Shown here: positions 49,298 through 57,806 of the stretch, piece by piece | Position numbering within the stretch: position 1 is the stretch's first letter | How the letters are laid out: each line of letters begins with the position of its first letter | NCBI RefSeq assembly: GCF_010093305.1 | Contig: NZ_PDWS01000001.1 | Coordinates: 62,001 to 126,000 of the forward strand | Reading direction: 5' to 3' | Length of the DNA stretch: 64,000 nt | DNA from: Pseudoxanthomonas sacheonensis | GTDB lineage: Bacteria > Pseudomonadota > Gammaproteobacteria > Xanthomonadales > Xanthomonadaceae | Program-made: the position numbers and the translations under genes | Notes under the pieces: generated by a model | Databases searched by the model: none | Seen by the model: the letters and a program-made list of their open reading frames with translations, nothing else | What the model was told of the DNA's origin: nothing

Positions 49298-50257
49298 TCA
49301 GGGCAGCCCGGCCAGCCACTCGTCGTCGGAGCCTTCGTTGACGCCTTCGAACAACGGCGTGGAGAAATAACGCTCGCCGGTATCGGGCAGCACGGCCAGC
49401 AACACCGAGCCTTCGGTCGCGGTTTCGGCCACCTGCAATGCCGCGGCCACGGTCGCGCCGGCGGAGATGCCGACAAAGATGCCTTCCTCCGCAGCCAGGC
49501 GGCGCGAGGTGGCGATGGCGTCGACGTCGGCGATGGGCAGGATCTGGTCGGCGACCTCGCGGTTCAGCACTTCCGGCACGAAGTCCGGCGTCCAGCCCTG
49601 GATCTTGTGCGGCGACCATTCGTTGCCGCGCAGCAGCGAGGCGACGGCGGGTTCGGCGGTGGTGATCTTCACTTCGGGACGCGCGACTTTCAGCACCTCG
49701 CCCACGCCGGTCAGCGTGCCGCCGGTGCCCCAGCCGGTGACGAAATGGTCCAACCTCAAGCCGGCGAAATCGCGCAGGATTTCGGCCGCCGTGGTCTGGC
49801 GGTGATAGGCAGGGTTGGCGGGGTTGGCGAACTGCCGCGCCAGGAACCAGCCGTGCTTGGCGGCCAGCTCTTCGGCACGCCGCACCATGCCGCTGCCGCG
49901 TTCGGCGGCGGGCGTCAGGATCACCTTGGCTCCGTAGGCGCGCATCAGCTTGCGGCGTTCGATGGAGAAGGTTTCCGCCATGGTCGCCACGAACTTGTAG
50001 CCGCGCGCGGCGGCCACCATCGCCAGCGCCACGCCGGTATTGCCGGAAGTCGCTTCCACAATGGTATCGCCGGGCTTGAGCAGGCCCTTAGCTTCGGCAT
50101 CCAGCACGATGGCCAGCGCCAGACGGTCCTTGACCGAGCCGCCGGGGTTGAACGATTCGACCTTGGCGTAAAGGCTCACGTGCTTGGGCGCGACGCGGTG
50201 CAGCTTGACCACCGGGGTGCGGCCGATGGTGTCGAGGATACTGTCGTAGATTGCCAT
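49298..50257 (-). CDS. cysK: Cysteine synthase A (O-acetylserine sulfhydrylase)
   Basis: CysK joins sulfide to O-acetylserine to give cysteine, using pyridoxal phosphate. The 319-residue product has DTIGRTPVVKL, the PLP Lys in FNPGGSVKDRLAL (about residue 43), VEATSGNTGVALA (phosphate and substrate loop) and GTGGTLTGVG. The latter half ends in a typical ISAGATVAAALQVAE stretch. CysK versus CysM cannot be fully separated by eye, but length and motifs favour CysK. It lies 21 bases downstream of cysG in the same direction, so the two are probably co-transcribed. Confidence 0.93.
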   Translation of the reverse strand: MAIYDSILDTIGRTPVVKLHRVAPKHVSLYAKVESFNPGGSVKDRLALAIVLDAEAKGLLKPGDTIVEATSGNTGVALAMVAAARGYKFVATMAETFSIERRKLMRAYGAKVILTPAAERGSGMVRRAEELAAKHGWFLARQFANPANPAYHRQTTAAEILRDFAGLRLDHFVTGWGTGGTLTGVGEVLKVARPEVKITTAEPAVASLLRGNEWSPHKIQGWTPDFVPEVLNREVADQILPIADVDAIATSRRLAAEEGIFVGISAGATVAAALQVAETATEGSVLLAVLPDTGERYFSTPLFEGVNEGSDDEWLAGLP

Positions 50258-50278
50258 GGGGTTCTCCGTAAGAAAGCG

Positions 50279-51766
50279 TCAGGCGGCCTGCGGGAGTGTA
50301 GGCGCGCCCAGGTTGTCGGAATGTTGCGGATTTGCGGACAGCTCTGGCGCAGCCAAGGGGGCGGCGCCGAACCAGTGCAGCGAGTCCGCGAGGGCGGCCA
50401 CTTCGCCGAGGATCAGCAGCGCAGGCGATTGCACGCGATGATGGCGCGCGCTTTCCGGAAGCGACGCCAGCGTGCCGGTGATCACCCGCTGCTGCGGCCG
50501 CGAACCGTTCTCAACCAAAGCGAACGGAAGGTGGGGGGCGGCACCGGCCAACAACAGCTGTTCACGCACTTTTTCCAGCCCCGCCACGCCCATGTAGACC
50601 GCCAGGGTCTGCTTTTCCTGGGCCATGGCGCTCCAGTCCACGCCGCCCTCATCCAGTGCGCTCAGCGAATCCTTGCAATGGGCGGTGACCAGGCGCAGCG
50701 ACTGCGCGTGGTCGCGATGGGTCAGCGGAATGCCCGCGTAGGCCGCGCAGGCCACGGCGGCGGTGATGCCGGGGATCACCTCGAAGGGGACATCGTGGGC
50801 GCGCAGGAATTCGAGCTCCTCGCCGCCGCGCCCGAATACGAACGGGTCGCCGCCCTTCAACCGCACCACGCGCTTGCCTTGGCGCGCGTGCTCCAGCATC
50901 AGCGCATGGATTTCGTCTTGGCTCGTGCTGTGGCGGCCGGCCGACTTGCCCACTTCGATGCGGATGGCGTCGCGGCGCGCCAAGCGCAGCACTTCGGCGC
51001 TGACCAGACGGTCGTGCAGGATCACGTCGGCCTCGTTCATCGCGCGCAATGCATTCAGCGTGACCAGGCCGGGATCGCCGGGGCCCGCGCCGACCAGCAC
51101 CACCGAACCTGCCGGCAATGCCGGGTTTTCCTTTTCCAATAACCCGTGCAGATAAGCGTCGGCCTGGGTAGCGTCCAGTTGCCGGCGCAGCAGTCGCGGC
51201 AACGGACCGGCCAGCAGCTTCTCGAAGAAACGGCGGCGCAGACCCAGGTCGGGGAGGCGCGCGCGGATGGCGTCGCGCTGACGGGTCAGCACTTCGGCCA
51301 GCGTGCCCAGCGAATCGTCCAGCAGGGTCTCGAGCTGGCGACGGACATGCCGCGCCAGCATCGGCGCGCCGCCACCGCTGGAGATCGCCACCTGCAGCAG
51401 GCCGCGCTGCACCACCGCCGGGGAGTGGAAACTGCACAGTTCGGCATCGTCGACCACGTTGGCCAGGATCCGGCGCGAAGTGGCTGCGTCGTAGACCTGC
51501 CTGTTTACCGCGCTGTCGTCGGTCGCGGCGATCACCAGCCACGCTTCGTCCAGCCATTCCTCGTCGAAGGTGCCGGCGCGCCAGCGGATGCGGCCTGCCT
51601 CGAGCCAGCGGCGAAGCCCCTCGCTCAAGTCCGGCGAACCCACCTGAGGCAAGGCGCCGGCCTGCAGTAACGCCTCGACCTTGCGTTCGGCCACCGCGCC
51701 ACCGCCCACCACCAGGACAGTCCGGTTGCGCAGATCGGCGAACAGGGGAAACAGGGAAGCGGTCAC
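50279..51766 (-). CDS. cysG: Siroheme synthase (multifunctional CysG)
   Basis: CysG methylates uroporphyrinogen III, oxidises precorrin-2 and inserts iron to make siroheme, the cofactor of sulfite reductase CysI. The 495-residue product has an N-terminal dehydrogenase/ferrochelatase part ([21 protein letters not shown], about residues 12-32; [17 protein letters not shown]). The C-terminal methyltransferase has [20 protein letters not shown] (about 223-242), [24 protein letters not shown] and [20 protein letters not shown]. It is slightly longer than E. coli CysG (457), with extra residues at the C-terminus. It is divergent from cysB. Confidence 0.94.
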   Translation of the reverse strand: MTASLFPLFADLRNRTVLVVGGGAVAERKVEALLQAGALPQVGSPDLSEGLRRWLEAGRIRWRAGTFDEEWLDEAWLVIAATDDSAVNRQVYDAATSRRILANVVDDAELCSFHSPAVVQRGLLQVAISSGGGAPMLARHVRRQLETLLDDSLGTLAEVLTRQRDAIRARLPDLGLRRRFFEKLLAGPLPRLLRRQLDATQADAYLHGLLEKENPALPAGSVVLVGAGPGDPGLVTLNALRAMNEADVILHDRLVSAEVLRLARRDAIRIEVGKSAGRHSTSQDEIHALMLEHARQGKRVVRLKGGDPFVFGRGGEELEFLRAHDVPFEVIPGITAAVACAAYAGIPLTHRDHAQSLRLVTAHCKDSLSALDEGGVDWSAMAQEKQTLAVYMGVAGLEKVREQLLLAGAAPHLPFALVENGSRPQQRVITGTLASLPESARHHRVQSPALLILGEVAALADSLHWFGAAPLAAPELSANPQHSDNLGAPTLPQAA

Positions 51767-51801
51767 GGCAGTGGCATCAGGAACGGTTGATGACCCTAAC
51801 G

Positions 51802-51860
51802 CCCGGTTATATGCAGCAGGAAATGACTTGCCGCCCGCTGCATATGACGGGCGGTTATAA
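51802..51860. promoter_or_regulatory. Candidate CysB operator region between cysG and cysB
   Basis: A perfect inverted pair ATATGCAGC (51809-51817) and GCTGCATAT (51837-51845) is flanked by two GGTTAT hexamers (51805-51810 and 51853-51858). The region lies between the divergent cysG and cysB genes. GGTTAT also occurs twice between cysJ and cysD, which supports a shared regulator; CysB itself is inferred. Confidence 0.5.
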
Positions 51861-51935
51861 GATGTGGGCCGGAAATCCTCTACATTCGCTCTTCCGCCCC
51901 TTTGCCCCGGGAGCCGCCAGGCTTCGAGACCGCCG

Positions 51936-52919
51936 ATGACGTTGACCCAACTCCGCTACCTGGTGGCCATCGCCGACGCCGACCTCAACATCACCTTGGC
52001 CGCCGCACGCGTGCACGCCACCCAGCCAGGGCTGTCCAAGCAGCTCAAGCAGCTGGAGGACGAGCTGGGCTTCCTGCTGTTCGTGCGCAAGGGCCGCAGC
52101 CTGGAAGCGGTCACTCCGGCTGGCAGCGAAGTGATCCTGCGCGCGCGCGCAGTGCTGGCCGAAGCCAACAATATCCGCACCTATTCGGCCAACCAGCGCC
52201 GCGAAAGCCAGGGTCAGCTGATCCTGGCCACCACCCACACCCAGGCGCGCTTCGTGCTGCCGCCGGCCATCGGCCAGATCAAGCGCGCCTATCCGCAGGT
52301 CAGCGTGCATCTGCAGCAGGCCGGCGAAAGCGCCGCGCTGGATCTGTTGAGCGAAGGCGATGCGGACATCGCCATCATCAGCACCGCCGGCGACGAGCCG
52401 CAGGCCGGCATCGCCGTGCCGCTGTACCGCTGGCGGCGGCTGGTGCTGGTGCCGCGCGGCCACGCGCTGGACAAAGGCGATGCCGTTCCCACCATGGCCG
52501 ACCTCGCCACCCAGCCGTTGATCAGCTACGAATCCTCGACGCGGCCGGAGTCGTCTTTGCAGCGCGCTTTCGCCGGCGCCGGCCTGCAGCCCAGCATCGC
52601 GCTGACCGCGCTGGACGCCGATCTCATCAAGACCTACGTGCGCGCCGGCATGGGCGTGGGCCTGCTGGCGGAAATGGCGGTGACTTCCGCCGACACCGAT
52701 CTGCGCGCCTGGGCCGCGCCTTCGGCCATCAACGAATGCATCGCCTGGGCGGTACTGCCACGCGAACGCGTACTCCGCGACTACGCACTGGAATTGGTGC
52801 ATGTGCTGGCGCCGCAAGTGGATCGCCGCGATCTGCGTCGCGTGCTGGACGGCAATCAGGCAGCGGACTGGCCGGTGCCGCCTACGTGGGAATCGTTGAC
52901 GCAGACGATTACGAGCTGA
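51936..52919 (+). CDS. cysB: LysR-family regulator, CysB type
   Basis: CysB is the DNA-binding activator of sulfate assimilation and answers to N-acetylserine or O-acetylserine. The 327-residue product has an N-terminal winged helix-turn-helix ([40 protein letters not shown]; about residues 1-60). A ligand-binding domain follows with [20 protein letters not shown] (about 94-113) and DADIAIIST, the CysB/Cbl pattern. It starts at the ATG at 51936; the longer frame upstream is intergenic sequence. Its position between cysG and the other cys genes fits the role. Confidence 0.92.
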   Translation: MTLTQLRYLVAIADADLNITLAAARVHATQPGLSKQLKQLEDELGFLLFVRKGRSLEAVTPAGSEVILRARAVLAEANNIRTYSANQRRESQGQLILATTHTQARFVLPPAIGQIKRAYPQVSVHLQQAGESAALDLLSEGDADIAIISTAGDEPQAGIAVPLYRWRRLVLVPRGHALDKGDAVPTMADLATQPLISYESSTRPESSLQRAFAGAGLQPSIALTALDADLIKTYVRAGMGVGLLAEMAVTSADTDLRAWAAPSAINECIAWAVLPRERVLRDYALELVHVLAPQVDRRDLRRVLDGNQAADWPVPPTWESLTQTITS

Positions 52920-53015
52920 TTGATCGCCTGCTTTTTAGAGTGCGCGATCTCTTAGTAGTCAGTGTCCGCATCCACACGACGCTATGCGGACATTGGAGAG
53001 TTCCCGTAAGCCCGG

Positions 53016-53159
53016 CTATTTCCGTGCTTCAGGTGTCTCGACTTTCGCATTGTCCGATTTGGCCATGGACTTGCCTGCCTGATAGCCAAAGGCCAGCAGG
53101 AGCAGAATTGGAACGGAGACCACCAAGGTCAAGAGCATCGATTTTCTTGTCTTTGCCAT
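53016..53159 (-). CDS. Small single-span membrane protein, 47 aa
   Basis: A 47-residue frame reads MAKTRKSMLLTLVVSVPIL..., with a positively charged N-terminus (three Lys and an Arg in the first 6 residues), one hydrophobic helix (about residues 8-26) and a polar tail with SMAKSDNAKVETPEARK. This is the layout of a real small inner-membrane protein or an uncleaved signal anchor. A weak GAGAAA lies about 6 bases upstream of the ATG. It is in a region with no other gene, so it has no operon context. Function is unknown. Confidence 0.5.
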   Translation of the reverse strand: MAKTRKSMLLTLVVSVPILLLLAFGYQAGKSMAKSDNAKVETPEARK

Positions 53160-53558
53160 AGTCATTTCTCAATGTCGCGGGAGATGGAATAATCTTGCCC
53201 GCTTGGAGGGACGGACACCTACTTTCAACCGGTTCGATCTGATGTGCAATAGCGCCTGCACGTTGTATGCGGACGCTTTTTTAGCGCGTCAAGATTGCTG
53301 CGCGTTGTCCTTCGCTGCCATATCTTTTGTCTATGGTGGAATAGCTGGAACGTAGTTGATGTTCGAAAGCAATTTAAGCGCGAATTATTTTGCGAGAGGT
53401 CTCACATTTGTGTTTTTCGTTGCGAAATCATGCTTTCGCTCTCTTGGTTTTTATTCCTGAGGAGTTCCGGTGACTGCATTGTGATCGGACCAATCGGCAG
53501 GCGTAGACTCGGTCGCTGATCTGGGGATGTCTTGATCATCGCAACTTAGGAGAAAGCC
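53160..53558. other. AT-richer intergenic stretch of about 400 bases
   Basis: No convincing gene was found. The stretch is clearly richer in A+T than its surroundings and carries several T-runs. A possible 74-residue frame at 53295-53519 has Cys/Trp-rich content with no homology signal I can see. It presumably holds the promoter of the DUF1272 gene; it may also be the remnant of a lost element. Confidence 0.5.
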
Positions 53559-53807
53559 ATGCTTCAACTACGCCCCAACTGCGAATGCTGCAATGCGGAC
53601 CTGCCTCCCGATTCCACCGAGGCGCGGATCTGTTCCTTCGAATGCACGTTCTGCGCGTCGTGCGTCGATTCGGTGCTGCACGGAAAGTGTCCGAACTGCG
53701 GCGGAGATTTCACCGCGCGGCCGACACGGGCGCCGCACCTGTTGGCGAAATATCCTGCATCGACCGAACGGGTGTTCAAACCCGAAGGTTGCAGGAAACC
53801 GGCGTAG
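53559..53807 (+). CDS. DUF1272 domain protein (Cys-rich, zinc-binding)
   Basis: The 82-residue product begins LRPNCECCNADLPPDSTEAR and continues with ICSFECTFCASCVDSVLHGKCPNCGGDF, the pattern of the DUF1272 family. Nine Cys residues in CxxC-type pairs suggest zinc sites. Function of the family is unknown. AGGAGAAAG lies 4 bases before the ATG. The gene converges on the formamidase-like gene. Confidence 0.9.
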   Translation: MLQLRPNCECCNADLPPDSTEARICSFECTFCASCVDSVLHGKCPNCGGDFTARPTRAPHLLAKYPASTERVFKPEGCRKPA

Positions 53808-53825
53808 GGTGGGCTCTAGCCCGCC
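53808..53825. terminator. Possible bidirectional hairpin after the DUF1272 gene
   Basis: GGTGGGCT and AGCCCGCC pair immediately after the DUF1272 stop codon, between two converging genes. There is no T-run, so terminator function is weakly supported. Confidence 0.3.
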
Positions 53826-53852
53826 GCTCTGAAAGCTCCGGCGGCCCCCGAG

Positions 53853-55160
53853 CTACGGAGACTTCGGCGACAGCGTCCGCAACACGGATTTGTCCAGCTT
53901 GGCCGCCAGGCCGACGCTCCGCCCCGCCAGGTTGGCCACCACGTAATGCACCGAGCTGCCCATCACCTGCGCGCATTCGGACACGGTGAGGCCGTAATCC
54001 TGCTGCAGCCACTGCACCATGCCCGTCGTCGCCGAGCGCAACGCATCGTCCAGCGAACCTGCCTGGCCCAACACCATGATTTGCGTGTCCGATTCCACGC
54101 GCGGCGCGGAGATATTTTTCTTGTGCAGCACATCCACACTGAATTCCACGTCCATCGACGTTTCCAACCCGTACTGCGACGTCTCCCCGTCGCCCTGCAA
54201 AGCGTGCGCGTCGCCCAGGTACAGCAGCGCGCCGGGCTGCGATACCGGCAGGTAGACCGTGGCGCCTTCGCGGATCTCGTTGAAATCCATGTTGCCGCCG
54301 AACCGGCCGGTGTCGCCGGTCGAGATCGGTGCCGAACCGAATCCTGGCGCCACCGCCAAACCTCCCAACATCGGGCGTAGCGGCACCGACAAATCCCGCA
54401 GCTGCGGCGATGGTGATTCCGGGCGCGCCACGCCGCGCTCGCGATCCAGTTTCCACCGCACCGGTTTGCCCAGCTCCGTCGCCTTTGCGGCAAGCGCGGG
54501 CGAAAGCGCACGGCCCACTACGCTGTCCAGACTGTCGGCATAGTCGCGATTCAAGCGCAGCCGTTTGATGCGGATAGCCAGCACATCGCCGGGCCCGGCG
54601 CCCATGACGTAGAACGGGCCCGTCTGCGGGTTGCCGAAAAGCGCCTGGGTCTTGCCATGCTGATTCACGCCGCCGGAGTCGAGCGTGGTGGTGTGAACGG
54701 TATCGCCCGGCCAGATCGTCAGCACAGGAGCGCGGTGGGGAGAAAATTCGTTCGAATAGTCGCTAGGAACGAACTCGTGCCGCTGCGGCGAGTCGTCCTT
54801 GCGTTGCGGAAGGCGTCGCGCGGAGAACGAATGCGTCGCGCGCTGGTCCTTGTTGTTGGTGTCGGGGTAGTCGGCGGTGCCGGTGATTTCCTCCTGCGTT
54901 TGCACGCCGCTGAAGCGGTACACGGCGGCGTCCTGGCCCGTGACCACGAATTCGAGCGCCTGACCTTTGCGGCTCCCTTTCAGCGGATCGCCGTCGAATA
55001 CGCCGACCAACGCTCCGTCGCCGTCCGGAAGCTCGAGCAGCTGGTAGACGGCATTGCCCCACAAGTCGGTCGTGACCAGCCATTGGCCCGCGGGCTCGGC
55101 GGCTTTGCCCGTCGTCCACAGGGCGAGCAGGAGAAGCAGGAGGGCGAGGCGGTATTTCAT
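53853..55160 (-). CDS. Acetamidase/formamidase family protein, exported
   Basis: The 435-residue product has a signal peptide (LLLLLLALWTTGKA, cleavage about residue 20). An additional beta-rich N-terminal region of about 110 residues follows (ITGTADYPDTNNKD within it), then an acetamidase/formamidase-type domain. That domain has HRAPVLTIWPGDTVHTTTLD, NPQTGPFYVMGAGPGDVLAI, PGFGSAPISTGDTGRFGGNMD and LYLGDAHALQGDGE. The usual enzymes are cytoplasmic and hydrolyse short amides; here export suggests an extracytoplasmic amide substrate. It is a single gene, not part of the cys operons. Family: confident; substrate unknown. Confidence 0.85.
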   Translation of the reverse strand: MKYRLALLLLLLALWTTGKAAEPAGQWLVTTDLWGNAVYQLLELPDGDGALVGVFDGDPLKGSRKGQALEFVVTGQDAAVYRFSGVQTQEEITGTADYPDTNNKDQRATHSFSARRLPQRKDDSPQRHEFVPSDYSNEFSPHRAPVLTIWPGDTVHTTTLDSGGVNQHGKTQALFGNPQTGPFYVMGAGPGDVLAIRIKRLRLNRDYADSLDSVVGRALSPALAAKATELGKPVRWKLDRERGVARPESPSPQLRDLSVPLRPMLGGLAVAPGFGSAPISTGDTGRFGGNMDFNEIREGATVYLPVSQPGALLYLGDAHALQGDGETSQYGLETSMDVEFSVDVLHKKNISAPRVESDTQIMVLGQAGSLDDALRSATTGMVQWLQQDYGLTVSECAQVMGSSVHYVVANLAGRSVGLAAKLDKSVLRTLSPKSP

Positions 55161-55305
55161 GGTGATCCAGTCTGACTACAAGTGTAGTCACGATTGTTGG
55201 GCCTATCGCTTCGCCGGTCAATCCCCCGGCCCAGGGATAAAAAGGTCCGTTCAGGGCGATGGCTTCGAGCAGGTCCATCGCATGTGATGGATCACCAAGC
55301 GCACC

Positions 55306-56736
55306 TCAATTGCCCGGCCGCTGCTCCGGTTTGGGCTCGGTCACTTCCTTGCCGGGTTCGGCCTTGCCCGACATTTCCGCGCCCGCATCGGGCGCCAGCC
55401 GCAGCATCATCCACACCGAGCTGGCCGAGATCAGTCCTACGGTGAGGAAGGCGAAGCTGAAATTGATCACTGCCGTCATTGGTTCGCCGGTGGCAATGCT
55501 GGCCACGCTCAGCGCATAACCGCCGATAGTGATGCCCATGGCCAGCGACACCTGCTGGGCCATCGCCGCAAGACTGCTGGCCTGGGCCATGCGCGCGGGT
55601 TCCACTTCGGCATAGACGATGGCGTTGAGGCTGGTGAACTGCAGCGAGCGGAAGCAACCGCTGACCAGCAGCACGCCGATGATCAGCGGGTAGGGCGTGT
55701 CCGCGCGGAACAGGCCGAAGCAGCAAAGCAGCAACGAGGCGATCATCGCGTTGGCGATCATCACTTTGCGGAATCCCCAGCGGCGCAGGATGCGCCCGGC
55801 CAGGGTCTTCATGAACATCGCACCGGCCGCGGAAGTGAAAGTGATCAATCCCGACTGCAGCGGATTGAGGCCGAAACCCAGCTGCAGCATCAGCGGCAAC
55901 AGGAACGGCGTGGCGCCGATACCGATGCGGAACAGCGAACCGCCCAGCACGCCGATGCGGAACGTCGGCAGCTTCATCAATCCCAGATCGATCAGCGGGT
56001 GCGGATGGCGGTGCGAATGCACCACGTAAACCCCAAGCAGCCCCGCGCCGGTGAACAGGCAGGCGGCGGCGATCGGCGTGCTGACCAGGTGCCGGCCCAT
56101 GCTGGCGAATCCGAACATGGTCAGCGCCAGGCCCGTGGCCGACAGCGCGAATCCGCGCCAGTCCAGCGGACGCGCGCCGCCGCGCAGCATCGGAATATGC
56201 CGCCACGCCAGATAGATGCCCAGCAAACCCATCGGCAGGTTGATCAGGAAGATCAGGCGCCAATTGCCGTAGGTGGTGATCAGGCCGCCGAGCGGCGGCC
56301 CCAGCATCGGACCCAGCAGGGCGGGAATGGTCAGCCAGCTGAGCGCCTGCACCAGTTGCGCCTTGGGCACGGTGCGCAACAGTACCAGGCGGCCGACCGG
56401 CACCATCATCGCCCCGCCCGTCCCTTGCAGGAATCGCGCGGCCACCAGTGTGCCCAGCGAATCGGACGCGGCACAGCCGATGGATCCCAGCAGGAACACG
56501 CCGATGGCGGCCATGAAAGTGGGACGTGCGCCGAAACGGTCCGCGACCCAGCCGCTGATGGGAATGAACACCGCCAGCGCCAGCATGTAGGTGGTGAGGG
56601 CCAGCTTCAACGCCACCGGTTCCACGCCCAGGTCGCCTGCGATCATCGGCAGCGAAGTCGTGATCGCGGTGGAATCCATGTTCTCGATGAACAGTGCGGT
56701 CGCGACGATGAGCGGGAGGAGACGTTCCTTTCTCAC
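55306..56736 (-). CDS. MFS multidrug-type exporter (DHA2-like)
   Basis: The 476-residue product has about 14 membrane segments. MDSTAITTSLPMIAGDLG in the first segment and GWVADRFGARPTF after the second are typical of drug:proton antiporters in the EmrB/MdtD (DHA2) group. Motif C-like glycines (GPMLGPPLGGLITTYGNWRL) support export rather than uptake. The start is a GTG without a clear Shine-Dalgarno sequence, so a nearby start is possible. The substrate is unknown, and no regulator gene is adjacent. Confidence 0.85.
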   Translation of the reverse strand: MRKERLLPLIVATALFIENMDSTAITTSLPMIAGDLGVEPVALKLALTTYMLALAVFIPISGWVADRFGARPTFMAAIGVFLLGSIGCAASDSLGTLVAARFLQGTGGAMMVPVGRLVLLRTVPKAQLVQALSWLTIPALLGPMLGPPLGGLITTYGNWRLIFLINLPMGLLGIYLAWRHIPMLRGGARPLDWRGFALSATGLALTMFGFASMGRHLVSTPIAAACLFTGAGLLGVYVVHSHRHPHPLIDLGLMKLPTFRIGVLGGSLFRIGIGATPFLLPLMLQLGFGLNPLQSGLITFTSAAGAMFMKTLAGRILRRWGFRKVMIANAMIASLLLCCFGLFRADTPYPLIIGVLLVSGCFRSLQFTSLNAIVYAEVEPARMAQASSLAAMAQQVSLAMGITIGGYALSVASIATGEPMTAVINFSFAFLTVGLISASSVWMMLRLAPDAGAEMSGKAEPGKEVTEPKPEQRPGN

Positions 56737-56843
56737 GGAGGCGAAGCGGGTCCGGCAGGCGGGTGGACGCTATTGTCGCTCACGAATCGTGAAGGCGTCG
56801 CATGGCGCAGCTCGGGAACTAGAAAGAGAGAGGCGATGGGCTT

Positions 56844-57046
56844 ACCCCTTCTCCCCTTGTGGGAGAAGGTGCCCCGAAGGGGCGGAAGAGGGGAGAGCGG
56901 AGTGAGGGTCTATCGGTTCACGTTAAAACGATCAGGCGCGAATGACGAATGTTTTCAAGAGTGCATTCATCGGCAACGCAACGACTCCGCTCACCCCCTC
57001 TCCCGCCGCGCAAGCGCGTCGACCTCTCCCGCAAGGGGAGAGGTGG
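56844..57046. repeat. Paired inverted repeats, family E
   Basis: Left part: ACCCCTTCTCCCCTTGTGGGAGAAGG with GGGAGAGCGGAGTGAGGGT. Right part: ACTCCGCTCACCCCCTCTCCC with CCTCTCCCGCAAGGGGAGAGG. They face each other across about 70 bases. This accounts for most of the 347-base gap between the MFS gene and cysH. I see no gene in the gap. Confidence 0.75.
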
Positions 57047-57059
57047 TGCAGATCCGTGC

Positions 57060-57083
57060 GTCGGGGGCGTAGCCCCGACCTAC
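57060..57083. repeat. Solitary arm of family B repeat
   Basis: This 24-base sequence (GTCGGGGGCGTAGCCCCGAC plus CTAC) is identical to the right arm at 26681-26704. It can fold as a small hairpin and ends one base before the cysH stop codon, so it could act as its terminator. Confidence 0.75.
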
Positions 57084-57806
57084 TTAGACCTCTACGTGGA
57101 TGCCGCACTCCCGCTTCAACCCGAAGTAACGCGTGTCTTCCGCGCTCATGCCCGGCTCCCAGCGCGAAGTGGTGTGGAAGTCGCCGATGGACACATAACC
57201 TTCGTCCCACAGCGGGTGGTACGGCAGGCCGTGCTTCTTCATGTAGACCCAGATGTCACGGTCCGTCCAGTCGACGATGGGGTTCACCTTCAGGCGCCCA
57301 TCGCGCTGCTGCAGCACCGGGGTCTGGCTGCGGCTGCTGGACTGGCTGCGGCGCAGGCCGGTGAACCAGGTGCCCACCCCCAACTCCTTCAGCGCGCGCT
57401 TCATCGGCTCCACCTTGCGCAGGCCGTTGTACTGGTCGATGCCGACCACGCCTTGTTCCCACAAGCGGCCGTGGCGCGCTTCCATCCAGGCGCGGCTGAC
57501 CAGCGGGCGGAATACCTGCAGGTTGAGCTTCAGCCGTTCCTGCAATTCGTCGGCGAAGCGGTAGGTCTCGGGGAACAGGTAGCCGGTGTCGATCAGGATC
57601 ACCGGGATATCCGGCTTCTGCACGCTGAGCATGTGCAGCATCACCGAGGCCTGCGCGCCGAAGCTGGAGGAAAGCGCGGCATTGGCCGGCCCGTTTTCCA
57701 GCGCCCACGCCACGCGCTGTTCGGCGGTGCGCGTTTCCAACGAGGCGTTGAGTTCTTCCAGCGACTCGGGTTCGTTGGCGGCGATATCGATGTTCAGGGC
57801 ACTCAT
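57084..57806 (-). CDS. cysH: Phosphoadenosine phosphosulfate (PAPS) reductase
   Basis: CysH reduces PAPS to sulfite using thioredoxin or glutaredoxin. The 240-residue product has [15 protein letters not shown] (PP-loop-like), [28 protein letters not shown] and the C-terminal active-site Cys234 in [10 protein letters not shown]. That is the only Cys in the protein; the paired cysteines that bind a 4Fe-4S cluster in APS reductases are absent. It is therefore PAPS-specific and needs an APS kinase. It overlaps cysI by 4 bases, last in the cysJ-cysI-cysH set. Confidence 0.95.
   Translation of the reverse strand: MSALNIDIAANEPESLEELNASLETRTAEQRVAWALENGPANAALSSSFGAQASVMLHMLSVQKPDIPVILIDTGYLFPETYRFADELQERLKLNLQVFRPLVSRAWMEARHGRLWEQGVVGIDQYNGLRKVEPMKRALKELGVGTWFTGLRRSQSSSRSQTPVLQQRDGRLKVNPIVDWTDRDIWVYMKKHGLPYHPLWDEGYVSIGDFHTTSRWEPGMSAEDTRYFGLKRECGIHVEV

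Noticed and set aside
52963..52992. TGTCCGCAT/ATGCGGACA inverted pair after cysB
   Set aside because: A 9-bp stem with a 12-base loop and no T-run on either strand; too weak to call as a terminator or operator.
53295..53519. A 74-codon frame in the AT-rich gap
   Set aside because: No Shine-Dalgarno sequence, odd Cys/Trp/Arg composition and no recognisable fold; treated as chance.
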